Shown: positions 1 through 9,824 of the stretch, in pieces | How positions within the stretch are numbered: position 1 is the first letter of the stretch | Layout of the letters: every line of letters starts with the position of its first letter | Assembly (NCBI GenBank): GCA_015680685.1 | Contig: MNCI01010074.1 | Span: forward strand, 578,923-642,922 | Length of the DNA stretch: 64,000 nt | DNA from: Gnetum montanum | Lineage: Eukaryota; Streptophyta; Gnetopsida; Gnetales; Gnetaceae | Direction: 5' to 3' | Translations under genes and position numbers: made by a program | Notes under the pieces: model-generated | Told to the model about the DNA's origin: nothing | Database searches by the model: none | What the model saw: the letters and a program-made list of their open reading frames with translations, nothing else

Positions 1-353
1 GCTTGAAGTGGTCATGCTTGTGTAATTTAGCGATTTTCTTAATTGATCAAAATGAATTGCCACGCTAATAACATAAATGTAAAGTGCATAAAATAAAATA
101 AATGCATAAGAAAATAAAATAAAATAAATGCGTAAGAAAAAAAATCTCAAGTGTTGCAAGGATGAATCAAAGAGCTCGTCTTTATTACCAACACAATGGT
201 GTGCTCAGGTACATTAATGCTTGAATAAAGATCCATCCACACTTAGACCTCCTGCTACGGGCACTTGGAAAATACTCTAACTTTCAAGCAGACTACAAGA
301 GTTTCACTACTTGACTGCTAAAAGACATCTCGCAATTGTGCACTTGGGCACTA

Positions 354-361
354 TATTTATA
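354..361 (-). promoter_or_regulatory. TATA box of element A 3' LTR
   Basis: On the minus strand this reads TATAAATA inside CCTATAAATATAG. The same box lies at the same place in every LTR of the window. An AATAAA signal follows at 181-186, about 168 bases downstream. Confidence 0.65.
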
Positions 362-364
362 GGC

Positions 365-570
365 TTGGGAGCAACTACTCTAATAATTAGAGTAACCACT
401 CTAATAATTAGAATAACTACTAAAGTAACCACTTTAATTATTAGAATAACTACTAGAGTAACTGTTAGAGTAACCACTCTAATAATTAGAATAAGTACTA
501 GAGTAATTGCTAGAGTAACTGCTCTAATAATTAGAATAACTGCTAGAGTAACCACTAGAGTAACGGCTCT
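365..570. repeat. U3 tandem repeats built on CTAATAATTAG
   Basis: Imperfect units of roughly 20-30 bases alternate CTAATAATTAG (a palindrome) with AGAGTAACCACT-like words. The same array is at 9668-9820 and 53460-53622. It lies in U3, upstream of the TATA box, where enhancer repeats are common in LTRs. Long ORFs on both strands here are products of the repeat, not genes. Confidence 0.85.
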
Positions 571-575
571 CATCA

Positions 576-590
576 TACCCCCACAACTGA
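576..590 (-). other. Polypurine tract of element A
   Basis: Directly inside the 3' LTR, the minus strand reads GTTGTGGGGGTA before the LTR's TGATGAG. The same tract sits at the same place in C (22277-22290) and B' (59506-59518), as expected of the plus-strand primer of an LTR element. Confidence 0.7.
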
Positions 591-2485
591 ATGAAAACTC
601 GTCCTTGAGTTCCTTACAAAATATTGGGAAGGTATGGGATTATTGACTAATTGACAACTGATGGTGGAATGGGATGACAGACTCAACGTGCCCAGTGAAC
701 AGATCAATAAACATATTACAACATTAGTGTTCATGACCATTGTGGTGAACACTCGTACATAAATGACATCTAAGCCTTTATTTGGCAGCTCAAAGAGAAT
801 AAGAGAGAGAGAAAGAAGATGGAGTGTGCTGCCGCCAATGCCAAGATTGTTCCTTCCATTGTTTATCCATAGCCATGCCACCAAACTTGCTCCTTTCGTA
901 AATGCTCCAGTTTCGGTCCATCCTAAGTGCTTCCTCCAAGCCAAGTTCATTGTTTGTATGATCACCATTTGCACACAAAACATAGTCATAAATGAGCAAG
1001 GATAGATAATCCACAATGCAGTTGATACCTTGCCTCGATATGAAGCACATTGGTTGAGTTGTGGTTATGGTAGAAATTGGTTTGGAGATTTATCACTAGC
1101 AACTACCCAAGGTGTAGGGGTTAGGCAATTAGTAAAATGAAAAAATTGAAAAATTTGTGCCAAGGCCCCCATGAATAAGAGCGAACCTCTGGTAGCTATA
1201 AAATGGAAACCATGAGGAATAAGAAAGATGAAAAATATCAATGGTAATGCTAATAAAATGGATGTCATGGATGGGGATGAAACAAGAAATGATTAATTAC
1301 AAGAAATGTTTAAGGAAAAGAAGTTAACAATTGCACCAAAAAGAAATACCAATGGGTGCTCCCCAGAGCAGGCTCATGCCCTTTATGCCCTGACAAACCC
1401 ACAAACAAAAGAGTCCATAGGCTCTAGGAATGTCATTTGGAAGCAAGAGTTAAAAAATTACCCACAAGAATTCACCAAAGAAAAACAATGCATCAACCTA
1501 GAATGGACTAATGATAAAATCGACAATGAGGTGGAAAATGGGAAGAAAGATGGAGAGGAGAGAATGGAATGGAATCCCAAGAACAAGGTTGTGTAAAGCC
1601 CCTTGTGTATTTCATGGTTAAGATAACTGAGTAGAACTCATCCCAAATCCAAACTCAAACCAACCACATTCAATGACCTCACATCAATACACTTGGCCAA
1701 TCCATCCTCTTGAGGCAATAAGAATGCTTTCACAAAGAGTGGCCACCATCCCAAGGAGAGTGAGATGGAGAAGCAGGAAGCAAGAAAGGGTCTTAGTTAG
1801 AGGAAACCTTTAGGCATGGGTAACATGTCTTTCCAGTGCCATAACTAGTGCTTGTAGCCCATATTAATTTATTATGTCTAAGGGGTGTGCTTTGAATTCT
1901 CACCTTTTTCTTTTTTTTCTCTCTTTTTTTTTGATGTTTATGCGTGAGAACCACACCATGCAAAAACTTATTTTTATTCACTCAGCTTCCTGATATTTGA
2001 ACAATGTCAGAATGGTGGAAAACCCAAGAAAAAGCATCCAAGCACCCCAAGAGAATGACCAGCACCAATGCATCAAATCCCCTTGAAGTCACATCCTTTT
2101 CATCCTTTGAGTCTTTCCTTGGTTTGAAAAATACCCAACCACCAATTCATTAACAAGTTTACTTAGAAAAAGGGGACTGTACAGTTCCAAGCCAAAGGAG
2201 ACCATAGCGTTGTATGGATGAGTGGATGACATGGACTCATTGCCTATTTTACCAAAAGAACCATACCTTAATATCAGCATCATAATTCAAAGATAAAAAT
2301 GAAACATTAGCAATCAATATGATATAATTCAATCCACTGTCATGAGCACTTATTAGATGATGAATAAAAGTAAATCAAGCAAAGAAAGAAACAATAAAAA
2401 CATGAACGATGGTGTAAAACAAAAATAAGAAAAGTTGAAAGAATGTGTAAAAAAAAATTAAAAAAGAATTGAGGGCCTAGAACGG
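591..2485 (-). other. Element A 3' non-coding region
   Basis: This 1.9-kb stretch between the integrase and the polypurine tract shows no convincing coding sequence. The ORFs in it are short and lack any domain. The matching region of A' (45732-47160) diverges evenly. It contains the conserved hairpin at 1884-1957 and an A-rich stretch at about 2385-2470. Athila elements often carry an env-like ORF here; none is visible in A. Confidence 0.7.
1884..1957 (-). other. Conserved hairpin with purine-rich loop (element A copy)
   Basis: On the + strand GGTGTG (1884-1889) pairs with CACACC (1952-1957). After a bulge CTTTGAA on the left and a single C on the right, TTCTCAC (1897-1903) pairs with GTGAGAA (1944-1950). 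The loop is almost pure pyrimidine here, so it is purine-rich in the transcript. Related hairpins in A' and C change both arms together. Confidence 0.6.
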
Positions 2486-3745
2486 TTAGCATAGGTGGCC
2501 ATCTCCCCCATGACTAAGTTGGAAGGAGGAGATCCGAAATAGTGAGTAGGGTTGTCCATTAAGAGAGGTAGCATGTGTATTGGCTGTCCAAAGCTCTTGG
2601 AAAGGTTTGGTTTGTTGCACGTTGACCAAAAGTTTCTTATCTAGGCTCTCATGTTTGTATATTGTCATGGCCCTTGAAGGAAAAGTTGCATAAATAATAT
2701 CAGGTCCTTCCCACAGTGTTTGAAATTTAGTACGTTGTGGCACATGTGTGGGATTCCAGTAGAGAACCTTATTTCCTGGCTGATATTTAACTTTCCTAAT
2801 TCTTAGGTCATGACATTGTTTATTGAAGGCCTTGTGCAATTCATTAGATGATAGGGCAGCTAATCGGTTTTCATCTAGCAAGTTAAGGATTACTAACTAT
2901 TTTTTCTATGCTAGATCTAGGTCAAGGTTGAGGTCACATGCCATGGATAGTGTACAAAGCTCAGTTTGAATGGGAAGCATTGGTAATTTATCATACACTA
3001 ACTCATAGGGAGAGTAGCTTGTAGGGAGTTTCCATGTGGAGTAGTATGCCCAAAGAGCATTTTTCAGTCTAATGCTCCAGTATCACCTAAACTTGCTAAT
3101 GGTGCTTATCAATGTCTTCGTAATCTCCTTGTTGGTGACTTTTGGTTGATCGTTTGCTTAAGGGTGGTATGGTGTAGTCAATTTATACTCAACCCCTAAG
3201 CATTGCATTAATTTCTAAAAAGTTGCACCTATGAAGTGTGTACCATTGTTTGAAATAAGTGCACGCGACACACCAAACCTATTTATGATTTGTTGTTGAA
3301 AAAATCATGCAACTGTAGATGATGTACAATCTTTAACAGCAGTTGCTTCGGCCCATTTTGTTAGGTAATCCACGACAACAATAATATAAGCTTTTCCATT
3401 GGACATTGGTGTAATCGGCTCCATAAAATCAATTTCTCAAATGTCAAAGGGTTCTAATGGTTGAATCCATTGTTGCAGACCCTCCATTCTAGCAGTCATT
3501 CCCCCATCATGTTCATAGCGCTCACAAGATTGGATGAAACTATGGGCATCTCGAAATAATATAGGCCAATAATATCTTGCAAGCAAGATCTTGATGGTCG
3601 TTCGTCTCCCAATGTAATGACCCCCACAAGGACCCTCATGAGTGTCTTGGAGAACTTGTAGTTGATCTATATCAGGAACACACCATCGAACCAAGCTATC
3701 AGGACACACTTTGTAAAGTTTCCCATTAATTTCCATAAGGTACTT
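2486..3745 (-). pseudogene. Element A integrase (decayed)
   Basis: The integrase would insert the element's cDNA in the nucleus. From its N end, 3736-3437 holds the zinc-binding region (HEGPCGGHY, then CERYEH, where the second Cys of the usual CxxC is lost). The core follows at about 3430-3000, where the second catalytic Asp is Asn (ISNNG at about 3255). The C-terminal part at 2881-2486 includes HDLRIRKVKYQPG and the family's FQTLWEGP motif. No chromodomain follows. Stops and frameshifts separate the pieces, so it is inactive. Confidence 0.85.
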
Positions 3746-3763
3746 GGCTTCGTGAAAAAACTG

Positions 3764-5215
3764 TTATTTCTTCTTAAGGTTTAACTCTTGTGGTATTTGT
3801 TGGGTGAGGAGATAGGTAAGAATGCTACTGTACCAGTTTGTCTTCATGGGTGATTGATTATTCACTACACCAGTAAAGAGGAATTCATCAAGAAAATAAT
3901 TAGAAATTGGATACTCATCCTCTTTGTTGTCCCATCGCAACCGAGATAAATGATCAGCAACTATATTCTTGGTGCCTTTACGATCGATCATCATAAGATT
4001 GAACTCTTGTAAGATTACAAGCCATCGTATGATATGAGGGCTTACCATTGGCTTATTCAGAAGGAACCTTATTGCACTATGATGTGTATGTATATATACT
4101 TTATATCCCAATACATAGTGTCTAAACTTTTCTGGTGCAAACACTATAGCCATTAATTCTTTCTCTGTGGTAGTGTAGTTAAGTTGTGCACCAACGAGAC
4201 TTCTACTTGCACAGTGGATGTAATAAGGATGCTTTTAGTCATCTAACTGTGTAAGTATGACTCCTAAGGCATAGTTGGACACATTAGTCATGATATGGAA
4301 TGTTCTGAACCAGTCAGGAGCTTGTAGAATGGGTGTTTCTACTAGCTTCTATTTCAGAGTTTGAAAAGCTAATTCGCATTCCCTGGTCCACTCGAAAGGT
4401 ACGTCCTTTTTCGTTAATTCCACCAATGGTTTGGCAACCTTTGAAAAGTTCTCAATAAATCTCCTATAGTAGCTAGTATGTCCAAGGAATGATCAAATAT
4501 CTTTAACAGTTTCCAGTTGATGGGTAATTCCTTGAATAACTTTGATTTTCTCAGGGTCTACCTATATCCCTATGTGTGAGATTTTGTGCCCTAGTACTAT
4601 TCCCTCTTGGACCATCAAATGGCTTTTCTACTAGTTGAGCCTCAAATTGGTTTCTACACATCTTTTTAACACTTTCTCTAACTGGTCCAAGGCTTCATCA
4701 AAATTTGCTCCATAGGTGGAGAAATTATCCATAAAGACTTCTACACCATTTCCTATATACTATTGGAAGATGCTTAGAACTAGTTGTTGAAATGTTGCGA
4801 GGGCATTGCACAAGGCAAATAGAATCTGTTTGTAGGCAAATGTTCCAAAAGGACTGGTAAACGTAGTCTTGGCTTGATCTTCTGGGGCTATTTGTATTTG
4901 ATTATATCCGCTATATCCATCTAGAAAATTGTAATACCGATGGCCTATGATGGTCTCTAAGACTTGGTCAACAAATGACAACTAAAAGTGATTTTTGAAT
5001 GTTGCCATATTTAGTAGCCTGAAATCTATGCACATCCTCCATTTGACTCCCTTTTTAGGTACAATGACTAAGGGGCTAACCCATTCGCTATCAGCAATGG
5101 GGTATATGAACCTAGCCTTGAGAAGCTGTTCGATTTCTTCCTTGACTACTTACTTCAGCTTTGGGTTCAAACACCTCTACAGTTGTCTTTGAGGCTTTAT
5201 GGAGGGGTCGGTGTA
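3764..5215 (-). pseudogene. Element A reverse transcriptase-RNase H (decayed)
   Basis: RT comes first (about 5215-4400): a piece at 4981-4760 has FLDGYSGYNQIQIAPEDQ and the FGTFAY block. The catalytic box near 4735-4715 reads FMDN rather than FMDD, so a metal-binding Asp is lost. The connection and RNase H follow at about 4400-3764, with HYVLGYKVYIHTHHSAIRFL and KGTKNIVADHLSRL. A W-to-TAG stop near 4630 is absent from A'. Many stops and frame changes make it non-functional. Confidence 0.85.
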
Positions 5216-5848
5216 AATCCTATGTTAGCATATCCTAGGATCTATTCCAGTTAATTTGGGATATGACCAAGCGGAGACTTTTGACCATCTATTGATTACC
5301 TTCAACAGTTCTTCTTTCTGTTGAGGAGCAATCTTAGCATTGATAATTACCAATTTTTCATTTTTAAGGAACATGTATTCCATACCGATGGGTAATGGTT
5401 TCAGCTCAAGGGGCTCCTATGTAAATTTCTCAGGGATTTCCAACTTCCCCCAATTGACATTTTCAAGGTTAAGACATGGAAGTTGGTGGCGGACTTGCTC
5501 TAATGCATCTATGCTAATGATGTAAATGCAAGTCAAATCCTCAGTTGGGTCCATGCATATGAGTGAATTGCTTTCTTAATTAGCTATTAGCCACTGGATG
5601 CATTTCTATTGTGTGGCTACTATATACAGGCATCTTTGTATGTTGATGACTTGTGCACACTAATTGCATGTAGGCAATGTTAAACTTTGCATAAACCATG
5701 ACCTCTACATGCAATTACACCCTGTGTCATTGTATGCGATGCACATAACTTTCTAATTCTCGATCTTTTTGAATGTATTTTCCTTTGATATTTCTAGGGA
5801 AAGATCATGGATTCCTTGGCGTGTGTCAATGGTGCTTAGCCATGCTCT

Positions 5849-6310
5849 TCACATTATGATTGGGAAGTCCCCCTTATCGTTTTTCACCTGAATCACTAGG
5901 AAGTCAATTGGGTACGACCACCCACAAACAGTGGTAACAATGTCTTCCACTAGTCCTAATGGGACAGTGATGGACTGGTTGGCCAACTTTAGACAGATGT
6001 TTCTCTTTTTCAATGAAGATAGGTTCCAAGCCTTGTACATTTCTTGAGAAATTAAGTTAACACCGAAACCTGAATCCAAAAGATCTTTGCACGATTCATT
6101 TCCAGTGATTTGTAAGTATATCAGAGGACTCCTTGAATCTAAGAATTTTCTGGGAAGATGGTTAGCTTTGATCCAATTGGTGATGACATGTGTTAGCATG
6201 ACCATATGAATTGAGTGTGGTGGTTGAGTTGAAGGAGGCTCTGAAGTTTTGATTAATAGTGAGGCATCTAAGCAATCAGCTGATTGTGCTTGCAAGGGCT
6301 TGATTGGACT
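5849..6310 (-). pseudogene. Element A aspartic protease
   Basis: The 148-residue open stretch holds the retroviral-type protease. The active-site motif LLDSGFGVNLIS is intact and is followed by the family block SITVPLGLVEDIVTTVCGWSYPIDFLVI. The protease would cut the Gag-Pol polyprotein in the particle. It lies between gag and RT in the family order. The downstream linker to RT (about 5215-5848) is broken by stops. This is one of the best-preserved domains of element A. Confidence 0.85.
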
Positions 6311-8776
6311 TTTGGTTCTAAAGAAAGGTATTTTCTTTATGTGGTTGTTGGAACCAACAGTAGGTTGAGAGTTAATAGCCCTTGTGGCTTTACATTGCTG
6401 CGGTTGGGTAGGGATTTCTCTTGCATAGTTGGACAGGTGGTAATGGAGGTATTGGTGAAAGAGATGCTATTGGATGAGAAGGATGGTATACTTGTGAAAC
6501 GTTATTCCTAGGAGAGGGAGTCCTATAATACTCACAAACTTGGTAGTGAGGTTGAGGAGTAACATGACCAATAGAGTCATGTGGAGAGATTGGTTGCTAC
6601 ACATAATATCCATATGGGTCAGGTTACCGGTAAGTATACTGTTACCTTGGTGGTGGCATTCCCCATGATTATGGGTATTGCCATTGTTGATGCTACTCGA
6701 TTGGTTGTTGTGGAGTTCCACTAGGATAATACATTAAAGGTTGGTGGAACTGCCATGGGTTACCTTGAGGATAAGGTAACCTTCGAGGTGTTTGCCATTT
6801 TTTCAATTGTGGGTTGAGTGCATACACCTCAAACTCTTGCAGATGTGAGATTACAGGGCAACATCCCTTAGGATAGTCATATTGACATATCTCATATCCA
6901 CTATCATTATCTGTTTTCAATTCCACAACCTCTTCATTGGAAACTTTTCCCTTACCCTTGCTACGTGCATGTTCAGCTTCTCTCTTGTTTCTTTTTTCAC
7001 GATCACTACCTTGCTCTCTAGACTCCTCTACTATTTTAAGAATAGATCTGTTGGCACATTTTTACCATTTCATGGAACAGGTGGACTTANTCGAAATCTA
7101 TTGTCTAGGGAATCCCACATTTGGTCTACCTTTGTTGATACTTTTGATGTCAACTTTTGGATAGGCAAAGTTTTCCTATTCACCATCTCTTTGAGTGGTG
7201 ACTCTTCTTCATCTTCACAAAATCTTACTCCCCTTTTTCGAAGGGAAGGATCTTGGTTATACACTTCTACACTTTCTCTTTTTCATAGTTCACCTTCTTC
7301 CTTAGCAACTTACTCCAATAGTCTTTAAATTTGATGGGACCTTAGCTTGGATAGTATTCCTTGGGCACAAGTTCCAAGGGTTCTTCTCATTTCATGCCTA
7401 AGCCCATCTACAAGATGGCACAGTTGATCCCTTTGTGAATAACCATGGCAAGGAAAATGATGTAATAGTGCATAGTATCAGCCCATGGCAACATCTAAGG
7501 GTTCATGTCCTCCTTGTTTCTAGCCTTGGATTTGCTTTCATAGGTTGGACACTTGAGAGTATGTTTGGTACTTGTCATTAAATAGTTCTAACATAGTATT
7601 CCACCTACGAATGGATTCCGGTTCTAAAGACTGGTACTAGCTTTCCGCTTCTTTAACTAGTGTTCACAAGAATAACTTAAGTTTTTTCCATTCGTTCTCT
7701 ATGTTTTGTAAGGCACACACATCATGGAATTCTTGTAAATGATTCTAAGGATTAGCGTTGTATCCCCCTTCAAATCACGGGATATTGTTCATATCTAATC
7801 TCTTGATCCTACTATCTTTCTAGTGCCTTGTTGGAATTCTAACAGACTTAGTTATGTCTAACATACTTTGAGTAGCGAGTAGGGGTTCATCATGATCATC
7901 TTGTCCATGGGGGCTATGATGCCTACGTTGTTTCCTACTCTCCCTTCTTCTATGTTGTGACTCTCTAGAGTTCCCTCATCCCCTTTTTTGGTTGTTTCGT
8001 CTATGACTTCCACTTTGCCTACCTTTATCCCCATGGTCTTTTTCCTTATGACTACATCCGAATATGAAAGGAGAGGATGAAGGAGATTATGAAGATGAAG
8101 AAGGAGGAGAACCATCATCATGATGGTGTCTACTACCTTCTCTTTTGTAGTTTCAGCCCCGATCCTAATTGCAATAAGAATGTCCACCTTTATCATGAGT
8201 TCATGTCCCTTTTTTAGACCCTTTGTGCCTATGGGTATCAGAATCTGGGTTATGAATAGTGGAATGATGGTTCTGATACACAACCCCTTGGCCAAAGTCA
8301 AGGGGAGGAACAATGTTGTGTGGTCGCTTGCCTGAGGTAGGTTCACCACCCTCATTTTCGCTTAAGACATGTGGGGCATCCTCAGACCACTTACCCTTCA
8401 AAGACTTATGATGTCTCTCTTGTTGCAAGTCCCTTTGATGTTGTGCCTCTATGGGATGGTATTATCTTGAGTCATGGTCTTGCACAACATATTCTACGTG
8501 TAAGTGCAACATGCCAATTTGTGTGAGAGCACGAAGAAGCATGCTCGGGATTGAACGATTGGGAGGTAACACTATGTTACCTTATAAGTCTCTCCAACAC
8601 AGTTGTTCGTCTTGATGGAGGATAAAGGTGAAGTATGGTATATACTCATTGGGATGAATATATATCACTCGAACTTGTTGAGGGACTAGCGGATCAATGT
8701 CATGTGTATTACATCATCGATTGTTTCCTGTTTCAGACCTAGGAGGTGAGACACTTTCATATGAAGAAGGAGACAT
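6311..8776 (-). pseudogene. Element A gag (decayed)
   Basis: The likely start is the ATG at 8776, 118 bases from the PBS; C and A' start at matching places. The N part has an HPIEAQ-like block, then a basic RS/HR-rich section (8428-7858, split over two frames). The capsid-like part lies at about 7850-7330. A proline-rich tail spans 6926-6467. The zinc knuckle is damaged: A reads ICQYDYPKGCC where C keeps CGVCQYEHPKGCC. A 44-base insertion ending in an N at 7090 is absent from A' and looks like an assembly join. Confidence 0.8.
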
Positions 8777-8893
8777 ACTTGTCTATTCAGTATGTAATGT
8801 ATTCTTTTTTATTATTTTCTCAACCAATCCTAAGGGTTCATTCCAATGATGTGAATGATTTCCTATGTTCTAGTTAGCATGCAAACAACTAAG

Positions 8894-8911
8894 TCCCCGG
8901 CAATGGTGCCA
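8894..8911 (-). other. Primer-binding site of element A (tRNA-Asp type)
   Basis: The minus strand reads TGGCACCATTGCCGGGGA, one base after the LTR end. It is one base from the C site and close to TGGCGCCGTTGCCGGGGA, known as the tRNA-Asp primer site of plant Athila/Tat elements. Family knowledge supplies the tRNA assignment. Confidence 0.85.
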
Positions 8912-9474
8912 ATGATGAGCAGCGAGGTACCCCTATGCTCAACCATACGAATACGAGTGTTCACGCACAATCCGGTCGAATTCTAAGGACTAAGTGCTTA
9001 TGCGCCCTTATGAAACAAGGATGGGTTGGTTGATCATTGTCTTCCCAAGCTTACTTGTATGTCACGATTGTATGGTTAAGTAAGCTTGAGGCATATGATT
9101 TTTATAGCTTTTATGTTTTTATGTCATGTGATAGTAGGGAAGGAGAGAAGTAACTAAGTGACTAATTTAACTTAACTACTCATTAACTAAGTTCTAACTA
9201 ATCCTAACACTAGCATCTGTTCCCACTTTCCGTACACATCCTAAACCAGTGCAACACTGTTGGGATTACCAAATGGTAATCATTACTGGGTTACCAAGCG
9301 TTACACACATGGTCGCAGTGGTCATGCTTGTGTAATTTAACGATTTTCTTAATTGATCAAAATGAAGTGCTCTGCTAATGACATAAATGTAAAGTGCATA
9401 AAATAAAATAAAATAAAATAAATACGTAAGAAAACAAATCTCAAGTGCTACAAGGATGAATCAAAGAGCTTGTC

Positions 9475-9480
9475 TTTATT
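9475..9480 (-). terminator. Poly(A) signal of element A LTR
   Basis: AATAAA on the minus strand, in a CAATAAAGAC context shared by other LTRs of the window. It lies 168 bases downstream of the TATA box, which sets the likely R region. Confidence 0.6.
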
Positions 9481-9647
9481 GCCAACACAATGGTGTGCTT
9501 AGGTACATTAATGCTTGAATAAAGATTTGTCCATACTTAGACCTCCTGTTGCAGGCACTTGGAAAATACTCTAACTTTCAAACAGACTACAAGAGTTTTG
9601 CTACTTGATTGCTAAAAGACTTCTCCCAATTGTGCGCCTAGGCACTG

Positions 9648-9655
9648 TATTTATA
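9648..9655 (-). promoter_or_regulatory. TATA box of element A 5' LTR
   Basis: TATAAATA on the minus strand, inside CCTATAAATACAG. It would start transcription of the element toward gag, about 30 bases downstream. Confidence 0.7.
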
Positions 9656-9824
9656 GGCTTGGGAGCAACTACTCTAATAATTAGAGTAACCGCTCTAATA
9701 ATTAGAATAAATGCTAAAGTAATCACTAAAGTAACCACTCTAATAATTAGAATAACTACTAGAGTAACCGCTAGAGTAATTGCTCTAATAATTAGTATAA
9801 TTGCTAGAGTAACTGCTCTCATCA

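Larger units (their letters stand above)
1..575 (-). repeat. Element A 3' LTR (partial)
   Basis: This matches 9311-9824 nearly base for base and ends, on the + strand, in CTCATCA at 575. The left part lies outside the window. It holds U3 (A+T-rich tandem repeats), a TATA box and the R/poly(A) region. Confidence 0.9.
1..9824 (-). mobile_element. Element A: decayed Ty3/gypsy (Athila/Tat-like) LTR retrotransposon
   Basis: Read on the minus strand the order is 5' LTR (8913-9824), PBS, gag, protease, RT, RNase H, integrase, a long non-coding stretch, a purine-rich tract and 3' LTR (1-575, cut by the window edge). This order and the absence of a chromodomain after the integrase fit the Athila/Tat branch. 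The base immediately right of the 5' LTR begins ACATG, the probable target duplication; its partner lies outside the window. All ORFs are broken by stops and frameshifts. A second copy, A', lies at 45732-53626. Confidence 0.9.
8913..9824 (-). repeat. Element A 5' LTR (912 bp)
   Basis: On the + strand it runs from TGATGAGC to CTCATCA. It abuts the PBS on the left and unrelated DNA starting ACATG on the right. U3 carries the CTAATAATTAG array, then a TATA box, a poly(A) signal and U5. Confidence 0.92.

Noticed and set aside
365-570. Regularly spaced repeats that could suggest a CRISPR array
   Set aside because: Units are imperfect with no unique spacers, lie in an LTR, and the window is a plant genome.
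307-646. Long ORFs on both strands (valine/isoleucine- or threonine/arginine-rich)
   Set aside because: They translate the CTAATAATTAG tandem repeat of the LTR U3; the same reading appears at 9601-9835. Not genes.
7858-8355. 165-residue Leu/Ile-rich ORF inside A gag (and 52475-52960 in A')
   Set aside because: This is the wrong frame of the His/Arg-rich gag section; the gag frame alternates with it because of frameshifts.
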